Shown: positions 25,076 through 36,801 of the stretch, piece by piece
How positions within the stretch are numbered: the first letter of the stretch is position 1
Layout: the number at the start of each line of letters is the position of its first letter
Assembly (NCBI GenBank): GCA_003290165.1
Contig: QNQO01002053.1
Coordinates: 96,310 to 160,309, forward strand
DNA from: Berberis thunbergii
Lineage: Eukaryota > Streptophyta > Magnoliopsida > Ranunculales > Berberidaceae
Direction: 5' to 3'
Length of the DNA: 64,000 nt
Program-made: the position numbers and the translations under genes
The notes under the pieces: generated by a model
Seen by the model: the letters and a program-made list of their open reading frames with translations, nothing else
What the model was told of the DNA's origin: nothing
The model's database searches: none

Positions 25076-25620
25076 CACTAGCCAGCTACCCAAATCTATT
25101 CCAATAGCCATCAATGTCGACAAACATATAGCAGTGGATGTCGAATATGCATGGGTGCCAGCAAAGTATAATCTGTGTGCCATTTTGGACATAATAAAAC
25201 TAACTACCCAAAGAACAAATCAATGAAGAACACACACACTCAATATGGAGAGAGAAAGGGAGTAAGAATGAGGAGCCTGAGAAGGATGAAGAGGACTGGA
25301 TCATTGCATCAGGAAGATACACATTCAGCCCCAAAATAGGCGTGGGGGTTCAAGGACATGAGTGCCCAGGAAGAGCTAGGTGTGAATGAGAATGACAGCT
25401 CCAACTACGCAACACGTAGTGGCTCCCCAAGACAAAGAAGCAGCCATATTGAGTGCTGAGGAAGGAGATGAAGAAGCTATCAGCCTCAAAACAGGCCAGT
25501 GATGAGGATGATGTGACGATAGAACAAGAGAGATGACACCCAAGAAGGACACAAATCCGTCAGTGGTTGGAGGTATTCCTACCAGCCCATTGATGTCAGT
25601 AGCACTCGAGAAATATGGCT
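25076..25620 (+). pseudogene. L1-type LINE ORF1 (zinc-knuckle) remnant
   Basis: The plus strand encodes VDVEYAWVPAKYNLC and then, after a 1-nt shift, CHFGHNKTNYPKNKSMK. This is the C-x2-C-x4-H-x4-C knuckle found at the end of the DUF4283 region in plant LINE ORF1 proteins, with the first and last Cys partly lost. Downstream the sequence is frame-broken. No RT domain follows. Confidence 0.5.
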
Positions 25621-25761
25621 TTTAATGGAGATAGCATTACTCAAACAAAGTCTCCAAACAACCTCCAAATGGTTTCTACCTCTACATCCATGGATGAACA
25701 AGAACTCTTCTTTGATGGAATAGATGGAGGTCCATAATCCCTCTCTAAGGTTAAAAATATT

Positions 25762-26052
25762 TTGAAAATGATAGAAGAATATGACAATGGGAATGAAATT
25801 AGTAATGCTCTGAAGGAAACAATAAAAAGATTGGACAGGGATTTGTTGAAAGAAAAACTCATCGAAATAAAAGTTCTATTGGAAAATGAAGCAACTATGG
25901 TGGGTCAAAACACTATTGAAGAAGAATACGAAATTACCACAACTCAATCGCCTATTGAAGAAGAATATGAGGTTACCACAACTCAGTTGCCTAAGAAAGA
26001 CGCTCCTAGAAGATCTTCTCGAATCAAGAGGGCAAACCCTAATTTCAGGTAA
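25762..26052 (+). other. Open frame with acidic tandem repeat
   Basis: A 96-codon frame (ATG 25768) with charged residues, two copies of a 45-nt unit (EEEYEITTTQSP / EEEYEVTTTQLP) and a basic end RRSSRIKRANPNFR. It directly follows the ORF1 remnant and may be its continuation or a decayed host fragment. The function is unknown. Confidence 0.3.
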
Positions 26053-26578
26053 TTGATGACAATAATTTATATAAGATGTAGACGTCTATTGGAATCTTGT
26101 ATGGATGCTAGCATTCAATGGTATCTTTGTTAGGGTTCATTGCTCTCCAGTTCTTTACATCAACTTTTCTTACATCTTGAGCTCTACATTAGGTATAAAT
26201 CAGGTCTTAAGGTCATCAAATGATTGATTGGTGCTTATAAAAGAGTAAATTTATGGTAGATGCACCAAGCAACTACTTCTGTAGCAGACCACTGAACTAG
26301 AACAAATTAGGTTCTTTGTTGAGATTTTGAAGCAACTTATGTTTATATTGATAGTGTAATGAGTGAACGTTTGACCGATTGTAATCTTCATCATCCTTTT
26401 TTGGGGATCCTAAAAATCCCAGTTCAATTTCCAAAAACAAAATTATAACGACTTGAAGAGCCTGCCTTGTCAGCTAGGTCCCTGTCAGCCGCATGTTCCA
26501 TTAGGATTTCCCCGGTTGATACCGAGAAAGTCATCTACCATAATAAATGGTAATCGTCAAATTACTTACAAGAAATAG

Positions 26579-26717
26579 GTTTTTTTTTTTTTTTAAAGAA
26601 AGGCGAGCAAGGTTTTATTTGATCCCATTACCGTTAAACGCCTCCGACAGAGTTCAAACCCAACACTTGTGATATTATCTGCCACAAATCTACTAGTTGA
26701 GCTAGTACCTCATTGAT
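26579..26717 (-). mobile_element. tRNA-derived SINE with 8-bp TSD
   Basis: Read on the minus strand there is a box A (TAGCTCAACTAGTAG), a box B (GGGTTTGAACTC), a body and a 3' A-tail of about 15 (the T run at 26580-26594). The direct repeat AGAAATAG at 26571-26578 and 26718-26725 marks the insertion. The size, internal Pol III promoter and tail are typical of plant SINEs. Confidence 0.8.
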
Positions 26718-27289
26718 AGAAATAGTTTGGTTATTCAACTAAAGCACATGTTTCCCTTTGAGATGTGCATTTTTTGTCGGGCTTCATGTTTCATTTGGTT
26801 CAATTGAGTTTTTCTTTTCACTCATGAAGCTGCACCTTGCACTTTGGATGTCACTTGCTCCGAAAGTTGAAGCTCAAAACTTCCATCTACAAAGGAAATA
26901 GTCATGTATTTTGTTGAAACAAGCTGAAAAAGTAAACCTAGGTGCTATAATAGATGATCACATATATGGAATAAAAAATATATAATTGCCTCCCCAAACA
27001 AATACAAGAATGATTTAGGGCCTTAGTGAATACAATTGGTGTACATATCAAGACAAGAGATGAGCACACCGGTCTCCAGTTCAGTCTATTCGTTTACAAG
27101 TAATGTACTGCGGAGCAGTCAATTTGGCTTTGCATGCTCCTTGCTAATTGTGAGAATGCCCATATCAAATCACTTACCAACATTAATTTGGTGATCCGAC
27201 TCTAGCACACGTTTCCATTTTTGTTAGATCGGCATGTTTCTGACGCGTTTCATGTTTTGTCTACTTCAATCGAGTTTTTCCAATTGGCT

Positions 27290-27860
27290 GTCACTATTTC
27301 AAGGAGTTGTAGCTGTGAACTTTGCTCTGCAAGAAACCAATCACATTTAGTTGCAACTTGCTGAAAAATAAAAACCTAGGTGTTACAGTGATTGTACCAT
27401 AGAATAGGAAAAGGCAGTTGGACTACTGGAGTATTGAAAATAGATTGCCTCCTCAAAGATAGGGCCACCTCTTTTTCTGCATGAAAATGAATACCTGCCC
27501 TTGGATCCCAAAGTCACTTACCAGAATCAGTTTGGTGAACCACGTACATATTCCCCTTTCTTTGGATGTATGTTTCTGTCTGACTTCACCATTGATTTTG
27601 TTCAATGGAGTTTTTTTTTTTTTTTTTTTTTTTTTTGTTCAATGGAGTTCCTCTTCTCTTCACACCTGAACTTCCACATTGGTGATCACTTGTTCATCGA
27701 GTTGTAGCTCCAAACATTGTCCTAAAATCAATATCAGTCATATTTAGGTAAAACAAACAAATAGAAGAAAACATCTGTGTTATAGCACCTGATAGTAGAG
27801 AAACGGCCTGGAGTAATATAACACAACATAGATTAGCTCTCCAAAGCTAGGCCTGCCTTG
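27290..27860 (-). repeat. Tandemly repeated tail segment of the duplicated gene
   Basis: A segment of roughly 350-400 bp, marked by CCTAGGTG(C/T)TA and by ATTGCCTCC or its variant, occurs near 26935, 27375 and 27775 here and once in the intact locus near 18740. The last copy has an internal T run of about 25 between two copies of TTGTTCAATGGAGTT (27598-27650), probably slippage or a small duplication. Confidence 0.6.
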
Positions 27861-28055
27861 TAACACCCTTGTGTAGGCGGGTTGTCAGGCTAGCAGACTA
27901 TCTAGGGGTTATAGTCTCATATTGCATGGGTAAGAGAAGGGAATGAGCTACTTATGTGTGAGTTTGTATCCACTTGGTATGATGCATAAAGTCGTGAGGG
28001 TAGTTACCCCAAAGCGAACAGCATCATACCATGTGGATTAGATCGGGTCGTTACA
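27859..28055. mobile_element. Solo LTR with 5-bp TSD
   Basis: A 197-bp sequence begins TGTAACACCC and ends GGGTCGTTACA, with TG...CA termini. It is flanked by the 5-bp direct repeat TGCCT (27854-27858 and 28056-28060). The uninterrupted paralog at about 18815-18845 reads straight across the site. The short length suggests a TRIM/solo LTR left by LTR-LTR recombination. Confidence 0.75.
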
Positions 28056-28220
28056 TGCCTCCACGTGAATAGGCACCCGTGGATCCAAATATCTTACAAA
28101 CAGTTGCTCCTTATACAGCCATGCATGGAACATAAATTAAACTAAAACCATACAAAATGGCGGACATTTTTGCTAGTCCAAACTCTATGCAATATCTCAT
28201 TTATGGGGCAGTTTATATTC

Positions 28221-28513
28221 TATTAGGAAATACATCCTATTGTTAGGAAAATATCTTCCAGTATTAGGATGTATTTCCTATTGTTAGGAAAATATCTTCC
28301 AGTATTAGGAAATACATTCTATTGTTAGGAAAATATATTTTAGCATATTGTGTTGCAAGTTTTATGGGGTTAGAAGTTTTATGGAGTTAGGAAACTTTCC
28401 GATGGCTAGTGATTTGTTTCCTTGGTTTGGGAGGTTTCCTATTGTATTTTAACTACAGTATTTATATTGCTGATGAATGAAAGAAAGAACACAATTTGGC
28501 CTTAAACTTATCA
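28221..28513 (+). repeat. Copia 5' LTR
   Basis: 293 bp, beginning TATTAGGAAATAC (TA rather than the usual TG) and ending ACTTATCA. The first 123 bp are three tandem 41-bp units (28221, 28262, 28303). The same three units are in the 3' LTR. Confidence 0.93.
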
Positions 28514-28526
28514 TGGTATCAGAGCC
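28514..28526 (+). promoter_or_regulatory. Primer binding site
   Basis: TGGTATCAGAGCC lies immediately after the 5' LTR. It is complementary to the 3' end of initiator methionine tRNA, the standard primer for plant copia elements. Confidence 0.9.
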
Positions 28527-28560
28527 TACCTAAAACTTTCTTCTATCTTGATTGTTTGCT

Positions 28561-31500
28561 ATGGCTGGTGGGGAAACTCCTCCATCACAGCCTCCAAAGA
28601 TCGAGGCTAATTCACCATTCTTTCTAGGGCCGCAAGATAGGCCTGGGGATTTTATCACTCCGATTCGCCTCAAACTCGACAACTTTGATGATTGGTCTCA
28701 CGCAATTCGTGTTGCTCTTACTTCCCGCAGAAAATTTGGTTTTCTTGATGGCTCCATTAAAGACCTGGTTCCCCCTTGCACGAATGATGATTGGATTACA
28801 ATTCACTGCATGCTCGTTTCTTGGCTCATGAACACGATCGACTCAGAGGTAAAATCTATGTTATCAAACTATGATGATGCAAAACGATTGTGGGATGATT
28901 TGCATGAAAGATTTTGTCTTGTCAATGGTCCAAGAATACAACAACTAAAATCTGACATAAATCGCTGTGAGCAGACCAAAACTATGCCCATTGCGATTTA
29001 TTTCAGCAAACTAACTATGTTGTGGGATGAACTAGATAAACACGAACCCTTAATCTCTTGCAAGTGTGGTAGGTGTACTTGTGGTGTAGGTAAATAGCAT
29101 GCGGAAAGGCGTGAGAGAGATCGATTGCATCAATTCCTGCTTGGTTTGGTTTTCGAATATTATGCCTCCCTGCGCTCTACTCTCTTGTCTCAAGACCCCC
29201 TGCCATCACTAAATAGAGCTTTCCAAACAATAGCTCAAGAGGAAAGAGTTAGGGGGATAACACGCATTAAAGACAAGGCATTTGAAGTTGTGGGCTTTGC
29301 GGTACGTATGGACAATCGTTCCAAACCACGCCTTACTTGAGCCGAGAAGGCTGCCCTGGTCTGCTCACACTGCCACAAGACGGTCATAACGACACCACCT
29401 GCTTTGAGCTGCACGGCACTCCAGATTGGTTCATTGAGAAGTATGGCGCTAAAAGTGCGATGAAGGGGGTTGCACCACTTGCTGCTGCACGTGGCCGCGG
29501 ACACGTCAAGGCCAACAAGGCCACGTCTGACCAGGCACTGATAGCACCGCCAGGATCTTCGTCGGCTGCACCTCTACGAGGTTTTTCTGCCGAACAATGG
29601 CAAGCTCTCATGGCCGCTTTCAACACTCCTCACCCTTCCCCTCATCGGTTGAACGGTAAGTGGATTATTGACACTGGGTGCTCCAATCATGTTACTGGTG
29701 ATTTTTCGTATTTGTCGGATTTAAGAAATGTGACTCCCTGTTCTGTTGGCCTTCCGGATGGTCAGAGTGTTGTTGCCTTGAAGGAAGGACTTGTCAAACT
29801 TACTGACAAAATTATCCTTAACCATGTTCTTTATGTTCCAAAATTAAATTGTAATTTAATTTCGGCTTCACAATTGAGTGATGATATAAACTGTGAATTC
29901 ATAACTAACTCAGACTTGTGTGCTATCCAGGACCGACACACGAGGGAGGTGATTGGAACGGGTGACAGAAGGGATGGACTATACTACTTACGGGAGGAGA
30001 CAAAGGTACAAGCAGTTTCAGTTACCTCTTCAACTTCTTTGGAGCTTTGGCATCGCAGATTGGGTCATCCTTCCGAGAAAGTGGTGAAGTTGCTTCCGTT
30101 TTTCAGCAATTCTAGTGGTAACTTGAATAAAGCATGTGAAGTTTGTCACTGTGCTAAACATTCTAGGGATAGTTTTCAGTTGAGTGATAATAAATCTACT
30201 CGAATTTTCGAGTTAGTACATTGTGATTTATGGGGGCCATATGATACACCATCGTCTTGTGGGGCTCGCTTTTTTTTTGACATTAGTGGATGACTTTTCC
30301 CGCGCTGTGTGGATCTATCTGTTAGTTGATAAAACGGAGGCTTTTAAAATGTTTATGTCCTTTATAGCTATGATTGATAGACAGTTTTCTCAGAAATTGA
30401 AGATTGTTCGTAGTGATAATGGTACTGAATTTAATTGCCTTAAGGATTATTTTTTGGTCAATGGAATTCTGTTTCAAACTTCTTGTGTGGGGACTCTTCA
30501 ACAAAATGGCCGGGTAGAAAGGAAACATAAACACATTTTGAATGTTGCTCGGGCACTACGATTTCAGGGTGGTTTACCGCTTTATTTTTGGGGGGAATGT
30601 GCCCTTGTCGCTGCTCATATAATCAATCGGACACCTTCTAGTATTCTTGGCAATAAAACTCCATATGAAGTCTTGTTTGGTGATCCGCCTTCCTTTGGTG
30701 AATTGCGTGTTTTCGACTCTCTGTGCTTCGCCCATAATCAGAAGGCAAAGGGTGATAAGTTTGCCAGTAGGAGTCGTAAATGTGTATTTGTGGGATATCC
30801 GTTTGGCAAGAAGGGTTGGTATTTGTTTGATTTGGACAAGCAAGATTTTTTTGTGTCCAGGGATGTCACGTTTTATGAGAATGTGTTCCCATATATTGAT
30901 GTTGAGGCTACTAATTTTGCTGCTCGCAATGACATTCATGGTGATCTGCATGACGGGGTGGCTGTGGATTTTCCGGATTTTTTAGAAAATGATGAGGAGG
31001 TGCAGCCAGTACGCCCTCCCACGCCCAAGGGTGTTCCAGACCCGCAGTCGCAGGCCACCACACAGCTGCAGCCGCCGCCACACCGTCCACACCCAGGCCT
31101 GCTCCAGCCCAGCAGCCGCGAGCCATACCACAGCCCACCGCCAAGCCGTTGCAGCCCGTGCTCCCTGCACCGCAGCCACTGGTGTTGCCTACGCCTTCTC
31201 ATACGGATGATTCAGGGGGGCAGTGCCGGGAGATGCTCCGCCAAGTGAGCATTTAGGTCGTGGCTTTTGGGAAAAGTATTCTTCGGTTAAGCTACGTGAC
31301 TTTGTTACACACACTACGGTGAAGAAAAATAGTCCATCCTCCGCTTCACCTGCTTCTACATCTTCACCTCCCTCAGGTACACCTTATCCTATAGCACATT
31401 ATGTTAGTTGTGACAGTTTTTCTGTGAAACACCGAAATTTATTGCAGCTATTACAGCTGGAAGAGAGCCACAGTCTTTTAAGGAGGCTGTAAAAGATGCA

Positions 31501-32997
31501 GGGTGGCGCGCCGCTATGCAAGCGGAGATGCGGGCCTTGGAAGACAATGGGACGTGGACTATGGAAAAGTTGCCTTCAGGGAAGAAGGCTCTTGGTAGTC
31601 AATGGTTGTATAAGATAAAGTACAAATATGATGCTAGTATTGAGAGATTGAAGGCTCGTTTGGTTGTTTTCGGTAATCATCAGACCGAAGGGATAGATTA
31701 TGACGAGACATTCGCTCCAGTGGCAAAAATGACGACTGTTCGCGCATTCCTTGCAATTGCGCTTCTAAAAATTGGGAGTTGCATCAGATGGATGTACACA
31801 ATGCTTTCCTACACGGGGATCTAGATGAGGAGGTCTATATGAAACTCCCTCCTGGCTTTACCTCTGATGAACCTGGTTTGGTGTGTCGGTTGTGTAAATC
31901 TCTATATGGATTGAAACAGGCTCCTAGATGTTGGTTTGCTAAGCTCGTGTCAGCTTTAAAAGGGTATGGTTTTTACAGTCCTATTCTGATTATTCCCTTT
32001 TTACTTATAAGAAGGGGCCGGTTCAAATTAATGTGCTCGTGTATGTTGATGATTTAATACTCACTGGGAATGATTCTGCTGCTTTGGCTCTGTTTAAAAG
32101 CTATCTTGGCTCATGTTTTCATATGAAGGACCTCGGGGTCCTTAAATACTTCCTTGGTATTAAGGTTGCCCGCAGCTCTGCAGAGTTGTTTCTTTTCAAC
32201 GTAAATATGCACTTGATATTATTTCGGAGGTGGGTCTCTTGGGTTCGAAGCCTGCTATGTCTCCGATCGAACAAAACCATCAACTGGCCCGTGCCACAGG
32301 TTTTCTTCTCTCGGATCCTGAGTCTTATAGGCGTCTGGTGGGGCGTTTGGTCTATTTGGCGGTCACACGTCCTGATTTGACGTACTCGATTCATGTGCTA
32401 TCTCAGTTTATACAGCAACCGCGACAGGAGCATTGGGATGCTGCATTGCGCGTTGTCCGCTATTTGAAAGGTACTCCGGGTTACGGTATTCTCCTGCGCT
32501 CGGATAGTGACTTGACTTTGCAAGGTTGGTGTGATTCTGATTGGGCCGCTTGCCCTATTACTCGGAGGTCCCTGACGGGGTGGTTGGTGTTTTTGGGCCA
32601 TTCTCCGATTGCTTGGAAAACTAAGAAGCAACATACGGTTTCTCGTTCTTCGGCCGAGGCGGAATATCGCTCTATGGCCGCCATAACGTGTGAGTTGAAA
32701 TGGTTGAAAGGTTTATTATTGAGTTTAGGGGTACTTCATCCCAAGGTCGTTCCCCTCTTTTGTGATAGTCAGTCTGCCATATACATTGCGCAAAACCCCG
32801 TCTTCCATGAACGTACGAAGCATATTGAAGTTGATTGTCACTTCGTTCGTGATGCCATTCTGGATGGTCTTATTGTTCCTTCTTATGTGCCAACGACTGA
32901 TCAGTTGGCAGACATTTTCACAAAGGCTTTGGGCAAATCGCAGTTCGATTATCTCTTTGGCAAGTTGGGCATTCTTAACCCTCATGCTCCAACTTGA
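28561..32997 (+). pseudogene. Copia gag-pol polyprotein, multiply disrupted
   Basis: Gag starts at ATG 28561. The order is: Gag, zinc knuckle CSHCHKT...C (about 29360-29400), protease DTG (29670-29678), the GAG-pre-integrase HHCC zinc site (LWHRRLGH...C-x2-C, about 30045-30160), the integrase core (DDFSRAVWIY, SDNGTEF, QQNGRVERKH), RT ([32 protein letters not shown], catalytic YVDD about 32042-32053) and RNase H (GWCDSDWA, SRSSAEAEYRS), ending TGA at 32995-32997. Lesions: stops at 29095-29097 and 29338-29340, plus at least six frame changes (about 29385, 30275 in a T run, 31080-31220, 31470, 31775, 31950-32035 and 32200). It cannot make a functional polyprotein as written. Confidence 0.93.
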
Positions 32998-33004
32998 GGG
33001 GGGG
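32994..33004 (+). other. Polypurine tract
   Basis: GAGGGGGGG-type purine run directly before the 3' LTR, the expected plus-strand primer site. It overlaps the RNase H stop codon region. Confidence 0.8.
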
Positions 33005-33315
33005 TATTAGGAAATACATCCTATTGTTAGGAAAATATCTTCCAGTATTAGGATGTATTTCCTATTGTTAGGAAAATATCTTCCAGTATTAGGAAATACA
33101 TTCTATTGTTAGGAAAATATATTTTAGCATATTGTGCTGCAAGTTTTATGGGGTTAGAAGTTTTATGGAGTTAGGAAACTTTCCGATGGCTAGTGATTTG
33201 TTTCCTTGGTTTGGGAGGTTTCCTAATGTATGGTGGTTTCCTATTGTATTTTAACTACAGTATTTATATTGCTGATAAATGAAAGAAAGAACACAATTTG
33301 GCCTTAAACTTATCA
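33005..33315 (+). repeat. Copia 3' LTR
   Basis: 311 bp. It is identical to the 5' LTR except for two substitutions (GTGCTG for GTGTTG, GATAAATG for GATGAATG) and an 18-bp insertion near 33220-33240 that partly repeats the adjacent TTTCCTA-TGTAT sequence. Confidence 0.93.
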
Positions 33316-33689
33316 TATTCTGCACTATGACATGGCTTGCTTACTGGCAATGTAATAAGGGCACTTCATATTCAAAATAAATCATGCGTCAGATGCATAT
33401 TGGATTGGATGACTCCAACACCAAACTCTCCATGCTTAGATCATCATCTTTTTCACATACCAAGGATTCATTTCTTTCTAAATGTTAATGTGTATATTAT
33501 GGCAAGTTAGTGATGTATAGAAAAATTGCTCTAATGACTGATAAAATGAAGACCGCTGAAAAAACAAATAATGTTACACAGTATAGGAGTGTCTTGGTAT
33601 AGGTCAATTTTAGTGAACGTGTCTAACCCCTCATATCTGTGTTGGGTTGGGCACTGACACAAGTAAAAATAATTGCTTGGAGGTTTAAA

Positions 33690-34030
33690 TTAATAATTAA
33701 CCACTCTCCTTGGATCCGTTCTACTCTTGGACTCATTTAGTTGGTGGATCCCTTCGCAAACTTCCTCCCTTATTTGCTGACTAACTAGATTGATGGTTGC
33801 ATTTGGTGCTGCTAACCTATGTTGTTGTTGTGGTTGTTGCAACAAACAGAGCAGTAAGTGTTGGTTTGATGCATGAATCTTCTGTACATTCATAGCATGC
33901 CATCGCAATCTTCTTTGATCTTCTTACATCTTCATTTCTACAATGGAGCGTTGTTTTTGCCGTTTATAAAGTCTCAGCATACGTCGTTGTCATGCCACCA
34001 AGCAATGGTCCATCTGCATCGATCTCTGAA
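33690..34030 (-). pseudogene. Exon 3 remnant of the duplicated gene
   Basis: On the minus strand the segment aligns with the end of exon 3 of the gene at 20091-23250. QRRMLRLYKRQKQRS is readable at about 33950-33995 against RRRMLRLYKIRKQRA in the intact copy. It is preceded by a stop and frame breaks. Upstream exon 3 sequence is lost at about 34035, where a degraded copia fragment begins. Confidence 0.65.
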
Positions 34031-34039
34031 GCAGACAAA

Positions 34040-36240
34040 AGTTATATATAGAAAACAGAATTAGTAACATAGAAAACAGGACAAAAACAAGGAAGTAAAC
34101 ATTACTGAAACACAGGCTAGCGCACTTAATGTTGAAAAACATATCTGAAACTCAGGTTAAAGAGAAAAACTTGATGGAAGTCGGTAAGGTATGTCGGCGG
34201 CCGAATTCGGTGGAGATTTGTAGTCTATTAGCTGGAAATTGCAGAGAAGAACTCGCTGGATTGTGAAGATACATAGTTGGAATTTGTTGGCAACCGAAAT
34301 GGTTGAACAAAAGGCAAAAAAGAAGGAAGTAGACGAGAGAAGAAGGTGGTGGAAGGGTTTCCACCGCCCTCCACCACCGTCTCTTCAAGCTATAAAAGGT
34401 TGGGTTTCCTCCTTTTTCTTCGTCCTCAATCGATTGGTTTTGAGAGAATTAGGGTTTGTTCTTCCCCTTTGTAGCTTGTGAGGATCTGTGTGTGGAACCC
34501 GTCTATTGTCGAGGGATGTCGAGGGCAAATGCGCATCCCGAGGGGAATGGACGGCTCCACCTCCCCCCTGTGGGGTCCCTCGCTGTTTTCCTCGCTGCTT
34601 CCCTCGACAATTAGAATTTTTCGTGTGACAGAGATGTGTTTGAGAGGAGAGAGAAAATGAGTTGTTTTATTTTGTTTGTGTGATATATGCACCCGCATAT
34701 ATTTGTGTGGTGTCGTTTAGATGTGTATGTGTAACATTATTAACGTCGTGTAGCTCTCTCCAGTTGTATTGTTTCGATCTCACTAGTAAAATTGTTAATT
34801 GTCGTAGACGTAGGCAAATTGCCGAACTGCATAAATTTAATTGTCTCCGGTATTTTTAGTATTTTGCTTTGTAACTTCGCATTTAGATATTTGTAATGCT
34901 TCGGCGCGTAACAAATTGGTATCAGAGTAGAGGGTTAGTTCTTTGGGTTCGTTTGGAGTTGCGCGAACCAATGGTTTGTGAAAATTATGTCAAATCCATC
35001 AACCTCTGGATCAAAGATGGTTACCGCTACAGTCGGTAAATTTGACATAGAAAAGTTCAATGGAAAAGATAACTTCGGAATGTGGCAATGTGAAGTTTTG
35101 GATGTGTTGGCAAAAGAGAACTTGGATGATGCTTTAGGAGACAAGCTGGAGAACATGAAAAAAGAATAATGGACCAAGATGAATCGGCAAGCATGCAAGT
35201 CAATAAGATTGTGTTTAGTGAATGAACAAAAATTATTCGTTTGAAGGAAACCTCCGCTAAGGTGCTATGAAAAAAGTTGGAAGACAAGTACGTGACAAAG
35301 AGCATCCAGAATAAGTTCTTCACGAATGAGACCCAGGATTATGTTGTCAGAACACTTAGATGAGCTCAATAGGCTTACTGTCGACCTATTGAATTTGGAA
35401 CAAGATGTTCCTGAAAATTACAAGGCTTTGTGTCTTTTGAATTCCCTTCGAGAATAATATGAACATCTCGTTACGACTTTGTTAACAAAAAAAGAATAAT
35501 TGACTGACTATGATGAGGTGGCTATGGCGTTGCTAAATAATGAATTGAGGATGAAGGATCTCAAAGTCTATAGGAATGCAACGTCAGAAGTCTTGGTAGC
35601 GAGGGGAAGATCTGAAAAGATAAATGTTGCTGATAGAGGAATATCAAAGTCAAGAGGAAAAATTATAGACATAAGATTTTTGCCGAAGAGTGAATGTATC
35701 TACTGTCATGAGAAGGGTCATTGAAAGATTTACTGTGAGAAGTTGAAAATTGCAATAGAAAAATGAAAGAAAAAGTCAGATGTGAATGTGGTGCAAAATT
35801 TGGATGAAGACGAGTTAGGATGAGGATGATGCATATTTGTTGTCTGCAACTTCGACAGTGGTAAATTATTCTGATGAATGGCAACTTGATTCGGATTCTA
35901 CCTATCACATGTGTCCCCATAGGGACTGGTTTTTTAATTTTAGAGAGATGGATGGTAGTGTTGTCCATATGGGCAAGCAATGAAAAATGTAAAATTGCTG
36001 AGATAAGTAGAATCAAGTTGAAGCTGCATAATGGACTTGTTCGGGTTTTGAATGATGTTCGGTGTATACCCGATTTGAAGAAGAATCTCATCTCCGTTAG
36101 TGCTTTAGAGTCCAAAGGTTACAAGGTTATGATAAATGGTGGAGCTCTAAAGGTTGTTTATAGTGCACTAGTAGTTCTGAAAGCAGTTCATAAATGTAAC
36201 AATACCGAAAAGATTGTCTCTAGCTAATGGTTACACTTAC
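34040..36240 (+). mobile_element. Degraded Ty1/copia element, 3' half missing
   Basis: A probable 5' LTR with a TATA box (CTATAAAAGG, about 34389-34399) runs to about 34913. It is followed by a PBS-like TGGTATCAGAG (34917-34927). Then come a Gag start (ATG 34987; KFNGKDNFGMWQCEV), a degraded CCHC knuckle (CIYCHEKGH, about 35697-35724) and a protease-like WQLDSDSTYHMCP (about 35880), ending near RCIPDLKKNLISV (36060-36100). There are many stops and shifts. Integrase, RT, RNase H and the 3' LTR are absent. A hairpin MITE lies inside the LTR. Confidence 0.75.
34484..34621. mobile_element. GC-rich hairpin MITE, copy 2
   Basis: The left terminus is ...GTCTATTGTCGAGGGA and the right terminus is the complement of AAATTCTAATTGTCGAGGGA. 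The arms carry CGAGG/CCTCG motifs shared with the copies at 37.7, 38.3 and 60.8 kb. A TSD is not clear here. It is nested in the degraded copia LTR. Confidence 0.65.
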
Positions 36241-36801
36241 AGTATGCCATTGGTTGTAAAGGGATGTACATAAATTACGAATGAACTAATATAAGTTATG
36301 CCGATGAAGTAGTATCTGTAATTATGTGAATGAAGTTCCTTAGTACCGTCAATCCCCATTTAAGGTGCCTAGTTTCAATTTCCTTTCTAAACGCAAGATC
36401 AATATTTACTTTTTTGCCTTAACAAAATTTACATTTTAGCACCGAGGCATGTGATGTGTTCCAATTCCTTGAATTTTTGACTTTTCTTTCTCTAAAGAAC
36501 CGCAAGTTCGCGACTACGAGATTAGAGTGTCTGGCGACTACAAAGTCATGTCACTTTCAGTTAAAAACTTGATTACTGTGATGCTCATATACATGCACAT
36601 AAATGTGTGAATAAAATCTTGTTTTTACAAGAAAGAAAATTTTACTCATTAAGAAAGGACTTTATAGCCATGTAGTCATCAATTCCATGAACAAATGACG
36701 AGAAAAATGAAGGAAATTCTGTTGACAATGGACTTATAACCATAGATTAGCTAGTAACATCATGAGTAGTGTGAATCCCTTGGTTAGAAAGACAACACTT
36801 A

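Larger units (their letters stand above)
28221..33315 (+). mobile_element. Complete-length Ty1/copia LTR retrotransposon
   Basis: Two LTRs (28221-28513 and 33005-33315) flank gag-pol in copia order (protease, integrase, RT, RNase H). A 5-bp TSD, TATTC, lies at 28216-28220 and 33316-33320. The PBS (28514) and polypurine tract (32994-33004) are present. The LTRs differ by only two substitutions plus one 18-bp indel, implying a young insertion, yet the coding region is heavily broken. It sits in the decayed duplicate gene. Confidence 0.95.

Noticed and set aside
30911..31202. Several GC-rich open frames on both strands in the copia element
   Set aside because: They are shadows of the Pro-rich linker between integrase and reverse transcriptase of the copia polyprotein.
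34040..36240. Young complete copia element
   Set aside because: Only the 5' LTR-like region and broken gag/protease remain; integrase, RT and the 3' LTR are missing.
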